Of a stretch of DNA of 64,000 nt, positions 49,619-61,131 are shown piece after piece. The stretch's first letter is position 1. Every line of letters begins with the position of its first letter. Location of the stretch: NCBI GenBank assembly GCA_947179485.1, contig OX359250.1, forward strand, positions 7,669,873 through 7,733,872, read 5' to 3'. Made by a program: the position numbers and the translations under genes. The notes beneath the pieces are model-generated. The model did no database searches and was not told the DNA's origin. It was given only the letters and a program-made list of their open reading frames with translations. The stretch is from Allacma fusca (taxonomy: Eukaryota > Arthropoda > Collembola > Symphypleona > Sminthuridae).

Positions 49619-52140
49619 TAGAAAAAAAGTGTTCACATTCCTTTTTTACATAGCCTTCCTCCTCCCTTGCAAATATAATTTAACGGAAACTTAACTGCTT
49701 TTTCATTTTTTTGGGTCGTTTTCTCTCCTCTAACGGCCTATTTATGGAAACCAGTGAACCAATCTTTTCTATAATTTAATTCTATAGAAGATATGGTTGT
49801 TCTTCTCAATTCCTGAAAATACAAGGCAAGGTTCTTACAAGATTGGCTCTCACCCTTGTATAGCAAGTCGAGGGAATCGGTCAGACTTTAATTTTGCTAG
49901 CAACAAAAAACCGCAATTGTTACTACTTCAACAGCCCAGTGTGATGTATATGTCTGGAAGTAATCTTTATTGAATTTACAGTTCAAAATTATTACCCCGG
50001 TGGATAGTTTGCAGTCAGTGGAGATTTTAGAACCCTGATATCTTGAAGGAACATCCTTAAGTTGAATACTCCCTACAACTTGAGAACCCGTCATGTTACT
50101 ATAGTTTTTTTTTGCTATTTTACTAGTAAAAAGCTACTCCTTAAAATATATGAAGCTATAGTACAGAGATTTTAAGCTGAGTGAGTTCATGAAGATAAAC
50201 CTGTGTAACCATGTTGATACCGCCTTGATTACGTACATTCAAGTTGCATATTATGGTTTTTTTCCATTTTTACGTATGAATGAAATGAAAATATTATGAG
50301 ATGTGTATGTAGCGACGACGGAACGCCATTTTATTCTTTTGTAATAAAAATATTTCTATCACCCTGTCGTCGTAATAAAAAACTCAAACATTTTTTATTC
50401 TACATTTACTCACAGTTTCGCCTCATATTCTCTCTCTTCAAACACATTATATTCTCATGTTTTTTTCCGCTCACAATTTATAACCATGGACGGTAGCTAG
50501 CTAGTTGCTAGTCTTTACGTCCAAAAAAAACCCTAAGAAGAAAAGGTACACATTTTTATCTATTTGTATGATTTACATTTCTGTTGAGAACTACAGTTGA
50601 ATAAATTTGGCCTTTTTTACACAGTCACTGACTGTATGCACCACCATCCTACAATCCCAGTTTGACATGGATGATTTTGTTAAACGTGGACTTGGCAGAC
50701 ACTTGAGTGGAAAGTTGGGTAAAAGTGTGATGAAGATCCTCTTCTTTCACGTAACCACAGCTCTCTTTCTCACTCTCATACAAGAAAAACGGCGAAGGAT
50801 ACCCAGAAAGACTTAAAGTTGAGAAGTTTGATGCGAGAACGACTTTGTGGATGATCAAGATGATGGATGGGCTGGCCGTCTTGCCACTTGAGCCATTCAG
50901 TCAGTCAGATACAGGGAAAAGTCTGTGTGTATACCTCCAAACTCCAAACCTATAATGCTTCTTTCCTCGTTTATTCTACTCTGAGACAACTATTAACATC
51001 CTTAGAGCCCCCACTCATGCCTTTCACAGATACGTTAACAAACAACTTCTTCAGTCATATTGCTCTTCCATTTACATCAAAACAAAACTTGGGAAAATAA
51101 TGAGTACTCCCCATCAGCTATCAATTTCCAAACTGCTGCTCATCCACCTAATAACTCACTTTTTCTAGGCCATCCTCTTCTTCACTCCGAAATGTTGGAC
51201 ACAGCAGACCAGAAATCAACTTCAAACTTCCGGGTATCAAACAAAAGCACTTCACAAAATCGTAGTCTGTTGATACACGCACTTGAAAAGTAGTGTTCGA
51301 ATTTTACAAAAAGAACAAACGATGACCTCTGTATCTATGTATTTGAAGGTATTTGTTACCAGCTACATACATATATGCCAGCACACAATACACTCCGGAT
51401 GCTCAGTGGTGCTGTAAACCCCAAATCTTCCGGCAATCAACTGGTTTCACTGGGGAGATGTGAGGATTGCCTCACTTCTAAATGTCGAGTCCGTTATTGG
51501 GACTCTGCTGAAATTGAGCTTTGCCCATGAGCCATGTAAGCAGTAAGCAAATAGATTTAATCGTTCCAAAGGGTACGACGAATTAATCAAATTGAATCTT
51601 TTAGTAGATAATACCCATTGCAGTCATGAAACGATTTGGGTTGCGTCGAAAATACTAGACTGGTTCAACTATTTGCATTATTACTGTATTTCTTTGACAG
51701 ACATGATAGCATGCGGTTTTATTGGGGAAAACATGGTTCGATTTACAATCATAAAAAATTCAGCCGACGGTTGGATATAGTAAACGTGCCATTTGGTTTT
51801 TAAGGGAAAAATTTGCATTGACAAAAATTCACTGGGGAATTTCCTCCTACAGGAAAACTCTTTAAGGCATACTTAAATGTTGGTATGTTCATACATACAT
51901 AAGTATGCAGTCGGCGGATATATTTATATCTACAGATAAGTGCAGGGAGGATGGAATGAAAATTGTTAGGAATTTACTGGCTTCCGGATGTTGTGGAGAG
52001 GAAGATGGCTGTGAGAGCACATCACGTAACATCATAATAATAGAGAACCGATGCACGCTCTCTTCCCCTTTCCGTCATACTAATATCCTGTGAAGCCAAC
52101 AAGCGGTTGGTGATTGTAACATACTTTCTCCAATATTTTT
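49619..52140. other. BTB-ZF 3' UTR and spacer
   Basis: Likely 3' UTR to AATAAA at 50343-50348, 50372 or 50600. Further right no exon is recognised. Overlapping frames at 50607-51293 have no recognisable domain and no splice structure that joins them. Confidence 0.45.
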
Positions 52141-52173
52141 TTTTCTCTCTCTCACTTTTTCCATCTCCTTCAC

Positions 52174-52176
<3 letters not shown>

Positions 52177-52210
<34 letters not shown>
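52177..52210. repeat. (CT)17 microsatellite
   Basis: Pure CT dinucleotide run, 34 bp, preceded by a shorter interrupted CT-rich stretch from 52143. First of the long GA/CT tracts on the right of the window. Confidence 0.95.
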
Positions 52211-52213
<3 letters not shown>

Positions 52214-55200
52214 TTGTAGCTCTCGCTGGTATACAAATTCTACATAATTCCATTCAATTCTAATTTCTCTGCGTCTGCATTGCTTTTTTTTTGCGGGGAA
52301 AATTGTATTGAAAGTCTTTGGATTTAAAAAATCAAGTAAGAAATAGTCCAGGGAAAATTTGATTTTCCTGGGAATTCAAATGAGTTGAAGAAAAACATAT
52401 TAAAAGTTTTAGTGTATCCATTGCTGCTCTGTAGGGACAGTCGTAACTCGGATGAGGGTATCTACTTGAATCTTTATATGCTTTTAAGCTATTTTCAATT
52501 AACTTCCACGCTCAACTCTACTGAAGAGAACACCTTTCAAGAGATTTCTCGGGCCAATTTATGAAAATTGGTTTTTCCTGTGCTAATCGGATTTTTTCCT
52601 CTTGATCCCTCAAAGCTTTGGAAACTATCCTGACGTGTAATGTAATGTGCTGGGAATTCCGCTTCCCTTGGAGAAATTCCGTGAATACGGTATGATGAAG
52701 AGAATGTTGTTGTTTGTTATAAGTAAATACTCATAAGGGAAATGGAAGCCTGAGAAAGGTTGATCAACAAATTTGTGGTTTATGAAATCTCTGCAATAAT
52801 AATATTGCTCACTTGAGGGGAGAATCTGTCATGGGGATTTTATTACCTCTACGTAATGCTACAAAGTATTGCAAATTTTCCACATCCGCCATCTCAAGTG
52901 TCATTGAGTGAGCCATTAAAGAGGGCTGAGTGAGGATGGGAGGGAGAGAGAGAGGGAAATGTATTCTGAGAGCCGCAAGTATGATCAGGGCCTTGACATA
53001 AGATTTCCGCTGTCATTTCTCTCCTCTCATTCCTCGTCTTTGACTTAACCCCAACTCCAACCTGAAACCAAGTTGTACTCACAAGATTGAGAAAGTTTCG
53101 AATGCCCTCCAGAATTTTATACATTCAATAACTCTACTATGAATAAACAAATATCACAAAGGGAAAGGTATAGAAGAGAATGGGTTTCCATCCGCAGAAG
53201 TAACACAATTTAGTAGTGTCTAGCGCCCATTCTATTTAACATCCCCTTAAGGGCTCTTTCTTTGAAAGCATTATGGAAATGAGGTTATTCTTACTAAAAC
53301 ATGAAAGTAGTACGGCAACAACAAATACCACAAAGTGAATAGCACACTTATCACAACACACAGCGAGGATTTTAGATTACTTACGTTCAATGCATTTATG
53401 TAATGCTCCGAAAATTGAGTACTAGATTTCATATTCAATCATAAATACCCTTTATGGGGACAACTTATCTCATTCTTTCCTACAAAAATTAGTGAAGCGC
53501 TTTGATAACTCAGGAATATGTGAGCTCGTATGTAATCCGATTGTTGAGCAGGGGGGGATATTTATATTCAATTCCAAAATCTTACTCTACACTGATCAAA
53601 GGGTTAGAGTTAGGAGAAAATTTGGAAATTGAAGCGAGTAAATGTAAAGTGAATCCCGGAGTTTTGAAAATCCTCTCTATTTCCTAGAAAGTGAGATACT
53701 TGACAAGCTCATTACACAAGTTAAGTATAATATTTGCGATTTCAGCTTGAAATTTTTCCTTTTCTTGGTCCTCCGAACATTTCATAGATCTTCATGTAAC
53801 CACAGTTGGGAATCTCCTCCAGACATGAAATAAAATATTGGGAAAAGTTATGTAACTGCAGCTTACATGACATAGCTTTCTTCTGGGTGAAACTAAGTTG
53901 TGGTGTATTACCCTCGGGACTCGATAGAAAAGAAGAACCACTGAGAAACGAGTTTATCTTCTGTGAATATGTTCTGCTAACAGGGAGTCGGAGGATGTAA
54001 AGGTGCAAAAAGCTGTTGAGTGCAGTAAAGTACAGCAGTTATATGAGATATCACATATCCTTAGCTTTGCTTTTCCTTTTTATCTAACTCATGTATAAGT
54101 TTCGAAACGAAAATCTTTTTCCTTGACATCCGCTCGAGTTTACTTCATTGGATTGGGGATGGGTGCAAGAGATGTGGGATAAAGGTTAGAGGCTGGAGAG
54201 ATTCATACACATTGTCTCTCATTGCCGTGTAATCTGTGGGTAGTGTTTTCCTGAGTTTTTTTTATCCCATCAAATTTCTGTTGAAATACCATCCTCAAAA
54301 AGGATTTTTTACCTGACATTTGAAATCCATTCAGAAAAATGTGCTCCCAGAAGTTCACTTTTCTTTTTGCTGTCTCTCTCTGTTTCAAAATCAGAAACTT
54401 GCTCCTTTCACATTATTTCTCTTCTGTCTCACACCATTGCGTCCTTCCTTCCCTGCACGTACTGATGGGAACGGAGCTACAAGTCTAACTTTCCTCTTAT
54501 CAGTCATCACTCAAGTGTGTTTTTTTGCGTTTACTCTCCTTCTTTCATATTTCAACGTAAGTACTTTTCTGGGCAGTGCCTCCCCTCTTCCTTGTTTTTT
54601 CGTCTTCATTTCTTGGAAATCTCTTTACGTAGGTTTAGCAGACCTCATTTAACGCAGGCTGGCTTCGAAGAAGCGAAATATACATATGTGTATTGGAATT
54701 TTTATGGAAGCGGAAGAACAATAATTAGACTATTTTTAGGAGCTACTTCCGAATAAACAATCCTTGTAAGATGAGTACATATATAAAATATCACTTGACT
54801 CCGAATTACAAGTAGATCATTCTTCCATGAGAGTGAGGGAAGGTTTCCTTTCAATCTTGGATCCTTTCGTATGTAAGATGCTACGTAGAGAGTTTCCTAA
54901 TTTAAGAGAAACTTGGTATCCAGAAATTAATGAATATCATAAAGTATTAAGTATATATGAACCAGAGTGTGAAAGAACCTTTTAGCTTCATTTTTTCCTT
55001 CTCGCTATGTCTGGCAGGAGAAGTTTCGTGTGGGTTCAAACCAATCTCATCTCGAATATCCTGCTAGTGATTGATCTGAGCGTGATTATTGCAACCACTT
55101 TACTTCAACTCGGTTTTATTTTCCCGGTACATTGTAGTCACGGTGTAGAAGTACAAAATACCCCTATTATATAACATACTACACTATTCGGGTATCTACT

Positions 55201-56080
55201 ACGTTTCGGTCGTTGTGCAGCCAGTTCCACGCGGTCTAGCTTGAGAAACCAATTTATATAAGGGTGTTAAGTTAACCGCACACTATCGACTCCAGCTAGC
55301 CCGTGCGTGTACGTATGTACTCAGTAAGTACCTTACCTAAGTACACATGGATGGGGAGAAAAGTGATTTTGGGCAAACGACGATTGCAGATTGTTCTCGA
55401 GCCACTTGGTGGTTGTCAGATGCCAATCAATCCTGTCCAAGAATGAAATTGCTACTATGTAACATCCCCCTCCAGCAACTGGCATTGGGATGGGGAAGTA
55501 GGATCTAGACTTTGATTTTTATATTTTTTATATGTGGGATTGCTACGGTTCTCCTATACACTTCATAATGGTTTGGAGCCCAGTCGCGGTCACTTCGACG
55601 GTATTAATATTACCATGTGGTTTGGCCCTAATGCTCCTATTTAGCCTTACGACCCCGCTTGGGGTATAATTTGGGGGATCATATGTTCCCTGGGAGTTGG
55701 TTTCGGAGGAAATTCATGTATGCACGTATGTATATAATTATGCGTCACGAGGAAAGAAATTCGTTGTGAGGAAGCGCATATTAGAGAGGAAATATATTCA
55801 TTTTGGAATATGACCTTTACTGATTTTATAGTGGACAACGATGTTACATCAATCAAAATGTCATCAAGGATGTGATCTACGTTTCCGGCACCTTGTCACC
55901 AGTACTGTTGGAGTATAGTGGTAACGAGCACCCTGGGAGCAACCTAATTTCCATAATGCCCCTCATCATATCAATCCATTTCCATCTTGCATACTGGAGG
56001 AAGAGCCTCTTTGTCTCCTTCTTCAAGCCCGTCTCATCTACCAGAGCTCCATGTGAACTTATGTTTCCTTCACTCCGATT

Positions 56081-56111
<31 letters not shown>

Positions 56112-57960
56112 GTGTTGCCTCCACCAGCTCACACTCTATCGCTGTCTCACTTGCATAATGTTGCCGAGATGAAGATGTAAGACTCGAGGAATTCTGAAGG
56201 AGCTTTACATGATTGTAGTATCCAATGCTCCTCATCCCACCGGTTGACATCAATAGGACCGTTCAGGGATGAGCTTGTAGCAGGACACATTTTATTATCA
56301 GAGGCCCGTATCATGGTAAGAATCCACACCTCGAAAAGCTAACGGGAGTACACACAGTGAGAGGGAATTCATTGTCATTTACGTTTACTCAGGAACACCC
56401 GGGATGAATAGGGAGTGAAAGGGAGTGAAGGGGAGCGAATGAGAAAGTATATTATTAACGGTGGTTTTTCCTGTTTTACATGTACTTCCTGGACTCGCAA
56501 ATAGTTTTAAAGAGTAATGGAGTACGAGGCTACCAACACACGCGGAATTTCAGAGCAAAGAGAGAAAAAGAGAATTTAGTAAAAAAAAAAAAGAAAAAAA
56601 AGAGAGGATACTGCGTAACAGGGCTCTGTGTAACTTACAGCTGATGATGGAAGTACATTTTCCCGGCGCCCTTATTGTCACTCCTTTCTCGTCTCGTTTC
56701 TTTCTCTCCTAACGTAGGATTTTCCTCTCCTCTCACAATTACACGACGCCATCGCCCATTCTCCGAAATATTTATGGAGGGTCTAATAATATGCATGCTT
56801 TTTCTTCCGCTCAAGAATTTGTATGCAAGTCTCTGGGCTGCCTCAGAGTTCCCCGAAGCAGGGATGCACATTACTCAAAAAACGGAAATCTTATCGCTTG
56901 TTTACATGGCTCCTTGGCCATTCATCCTCCCAACGACTAGTTAGGGTCAAGAGGAACCAAAGCCAAATACCGCATGGGTTGGAAAATACTCCTCTCCAAG
57001 AAACCCACTCCCATCACCACTAGGACCACAAGAATATGCGAAAGTAAAATCCTCATTCTTAAATAAGACGACGGGCCTTTTTCAGTGGGCCTTAACTCGT
57101 TATGCATCCCATTACTTTTTACATCTGTGCTCTCTCTCTCTCGCTCTTCTTTCCTCAGCTTTTTCTCATCGCCTTTTCTCCGTCTCTATCTCCATCCTCT
57201 TATTGTATCCTGATATGTTCTCGGGGCAGCAGGAGTATCTAGTGGAGCTGGAGTTGTGGGAGTAGAGTGGCCGTTGGTGAAGTTCAAAACCCTGGGAACT
57301 CTCATTGACTTCCTAGGACTCCGTTCCTTGACATGGGCTATGCATGATGTGCTGCAGACACTTACGTTTCCATCTTCGAACTCCGGATCTCGAGCTCATA
57401 CTGTACTTTCTCCGGGTGTGTGTACTTTTGTAACAGATTATTTTCCAGATTGTTGGGCAACTCAAGTATCATTTCATGTCCATGAAAAACAAACCATCTT
57501 GGAGGGAATGAGCGCTTAGGATCCTACAGGACTACTATGCAGATAGATATATACGTACGCATTGAGTAAGTCTGATTCCATTAAAGCTTCCCACGTAAAC
57601 AGACATTTGAGAACACTTGGTTTATGTGTGTATTTGCATTGGTATTTGCTATACTGTAGGTCGGAGGGAATCCGTGGGGGGTCGGCATTCAAGTGCCTAG
57701 TCTACCCTGCAACTTCCACTACTTAGCATTGTGAGCATGTAAATGTAGACTGCTCATTCATGATGATATGCATAAAGAAATGGGTTAGTTCTTTTAATAA
57801 AGGAACCTTGGTCTCCGGCTGCCTTTCTCTTGTCGCTCCCTTCCACCATCATCATTAGTATTCAACAGAGATTTTGAGTGATTTTACGCAATACATTACT
57901 CATGCTTTCCTAAGCTCCCCTTGTCGACCTCTCCTCAACATTACATTCAGTTTCACCACA
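52211..57960. other. Non-coding spacer with CT tracts
   Basis: No recognised exon. (CT)n runs lie at 56081-56103 and 57130-57142, and an A-rich run near 56580-56600. All open frames are short and without domain content. Confidence 0.45.
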
Positions 57961-57984
57961 CATTTCATCAACTAACTACAAATC

Positions 57985-57991
57985 CTCTCTC

Positions 57992-58029
<38 letters not shown>
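57985..58029. repeat. (CT)n microsatellite, 45 bp, one interruption
   Basis: CT run with a single CCC interruption at about 58001-58003. Confidence 0.95.
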
Positions 58030-59692
58030 CCTGCATATTGTAAAATGGTATAAGCCTCGAACCCCCCGCTCCAACTGAATCGCCTCCATATAAAGTAAGC
58101 CCAATATGACAAAATAAGCCGTTAATTGAGAATCACCGATATTAAGCCGACCCAAGTCTTTATACGTGAAGCGTACAGTCGCTAAGACCATTATTCCCCT
58201 CGTGCTATACGGAAGTGCATGTCGTAACGGGATAGTCTATGGAGGAAATGATAAAAGATGTAAATTACCCTATTTATCGGATTTCTCCCTACTGTGTCAC
58301 TGCCATTTTCCTCATTTTTCGCTTCATGCTCAAACTCGTACAATTCCTCCACATAGCTCTTCCAAACTTCTGGATTAAGTGAGGAGATAAAGTACTGATG
58401 GAAATTAAAACCCCTCACATTTCAAAATTGCTCTGATTTGCGTAAACAGGGAAAAATTGACGAGGTTTTGCATCTTGATTAACCACGAAATTATTCAGCT
58501 CTCTAATTTACTATTAGGCTCATTCTTATTAATCTCCGGAATGAAACCGTAAGTTCTCATGTCTCTCTGGATTTACCGGTTGTTAACTCTCAGGCATTCC
58601 TAGGGAGTGGGATATTTTTACATCAAAAACTTATTCTCCTATAACGGACGGAGCGCGGGAAATCACTATTGAAAATAGAGGCATGACAGAAGCTATAACC
58701 ACTGAAAAAACATGAGATCCTGCAGGAAACTGTGACCTTTAAGTTTTGTGATCCTGAGAGGCTTCGCGGGGTATTTACTAGATTTATGTGCATTTCCTTT
58801 GACATATGTATACATGTCTCTGTTGCTTCTCAAACAAATTGTAGTGGTAGTAAAATAATCGTATCCTCCCAGCTTTGAAGTACAGTCGGAACGTATGTAG
58901 GTCTATGCCCCTCAACCGGAATAGGTAGTTCATGAAATATTGGGAGGAAAAGTAAAGTAAATAAAGCTCCTCACAGTCTAATGTAATGGCACTTGAGTCG
59001 GGTCATATTATTTTGATCACCGTGAAGACTTAAACCCCTTTATCATGAGCCCTACCACACTTGTCTATTAAATAGAGGCAAGAGCCTGAAAATGTAATAG
59101 ACAGAACACTCTACGTCGTCCAATTGTATTATTCATCAAATTAATTCTTTTAATTTTCAAGGGGTTTTACTCACTTGAACACATACTATGTTTACATCTT
59201 GCTTTCATTTCCTCCACTTTCTCCCACCCCAAACAAGCACATTTAGCTGATAGTTATAACCCAACCACTGGTGTATTCAATAACTTTGAATTGTAAATAT
59301 TTTAAATACACACAAGTTACACATATACATACATAAGGGATTGCGTAGCCGGAGTATTTAGTGAACTAACCTTAGCAGCCGTAAGTATGTAATGGGCCCG
59401 ACGTGAATTTTTTTTACTGTGCATAGAATGAATGAAATAATTTGTACATACGTGAAACGAATCCCTTTAAGTGATGCTGGAGGGAAGTAGGTACATACAT
59501 ACAGCAAATAACATAAAGAGTTGCCATGGATTGCAAGAGAGCTCCACGGAAGAAATACTGGGAATGAGACAAAGTTGAGCAGATTGAGGGAAGATGAAAT
59601 GAGCAAGATAAATCATGGGGAAAAACCTACAAGACTTTTCTTTGAAATCCAACATTGTTCCCATTCAAGCGACACATACACATAAGGACAGC

Positions 59693-59693
<1 letters not shown>
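58030..59693. other. Non-coding spacer
   Basis: No recognised exon, repeat or element. Short open frames only. Confidence 0.45.

Positions 59694-59731
<38 letters not shown>
59694..59731. repeat. (AG)19 microsatellite
   Basis: Pure AG dinucleotide run of 38 bp, the longest uninterrupted GA tract in the window. Confidence 0.95.
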
Positions 59732-59732
<1 letters not shown>

Positions 59733-60697
59733 AGGAACAAGCAGTCCTAGACTCATTCACTTTGTTACGAGGAATGAAGTGGAATTCTGTGTTTAGTTAA
59801 GTATCACTAATGTACATTCACCAGCAGCCCAGTCCTGTGACGAAAATTTGTGCAGAATCCCCTGCCTCCAACACACTGGCTCTAGTCAATGACACAATAG
59901 TCTAATCATACGTCAACTCAATATCCGTCAAATGAAGACACAAACTCAAACTCATGCCATTTCTCGTGATCACATATGCGACTAACACATAATTTCCCTT
60001 AGTATTCCTGTAAACTCTTAGGAGGCCTCCATGGAATCATAAAACAAAATTCTGTGATGCTATTGCCAGTTCAAATGTTGGCTTGAGAGACATACAAAGA
60101 CTCACTAATGAATTTCATCTACAACACAACTGTCTTGGTGAAAGGCAGCACGTACAAGTGCTACGTGCATACGGAGGTTTACAGTCCTTGTTGTAGTATT
60201 TTCCAGTTAGTTGGGACTTTCTACTGAGGACTGAGTGTTACCCTGTAGAAAGTTAATTTTCTTGTGCTGCTCTATGGCGGCTTGTGGAGTAAATGTGACA
60301 TAATAGGTACTAAAATTTCGATCCAACCAACCTTGCAATGATCTTGACAACGAAAACAATACAGTTGTTGCCTTTTATTCACCAGCCGTAATAAAAACAA
60401 TGTGACAAGAGAAATTCCCGGGAAAATACAATCAGTTTCTACAATTCAATGATTTACTCTCGCTCTCACATAATGAATTCAGTTCTCTGGTGCGGTACAA
60501 TGGACGTATACCAAACCTGGGGATAAAAGTTTCTCCCTATTACCATCTCGTATATCAATGTTTACTATCCCTCCTCTCTCCCAGTCCCAATGCATGTAGG
60601 TCTATGTTGAAAGAGAAAGGAACTCGTAGGAAACCTGACCGTACGGAATTCCCAAGAAAGTAGCAGTCATGTATCTTTTGCTATAAGTACACTGACG
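59732..60697. other. Non-coding spacer
   Basis: I see no exon, repeat array or element here. Confidence 0.45.

Positions 60698-60724
<27 letters not shown>
60698..60724. repeat. (GA)13 microsatellite
   Basis: GA run of 27 bp following 'actgacg'. Confidence 0.95.
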
Positions 60725-60729
<5 letters not shown>

Positions 60730-61072
60730 GACTGATGTGACACAAAGAAATATTTGATGGGGTAGGTATGTCATTCATAGGGAGTATAAGAGCATTACCT
60801 GCGTAAGCCCTGATCCAATGGGATAGCAGACTAATCCATTAGGAAATGTTTTTGTTCATTACTTGAATTATTTAGATCCTACAACACTTGATACTAAGTT
60901 GATGTAATTGTAAAACCTGCAGTTTGGGCTAATCTGTCAAAGCGAATTACAAGAGCACGCCCTCAGTGCAACAAAAGACACTTCCTCCAGGACAATTTCA
61001 ACCAACTTTTGATATATCCGTAATTTCTTTATGAGCTTTTCTTGGTTAGTTCTATTCTCTGTCCCCTCTTTT

Positions 61073-61131
61073 TCTCTCTCTCTCTCTCTCTCCCACTCAC
61101 TTTCTCTCACTCTCTTTCTCTCCCTCTCACT
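61073..61131. repeat. (CT)n tract, compound
   Basis: Pure CT to about 61092, then interrupted CTCACT/CTCTTT variants. It produces a spurious Arg/Glu-rich minus-strand frame. Confidence 0.9.

Noticed and set aside
50607..51293. Three overlapping short frames after the BTB-ZF gene
   Set aside because: No zinc-finger pattern, no splice sites in suitable phase, no recognised domain.
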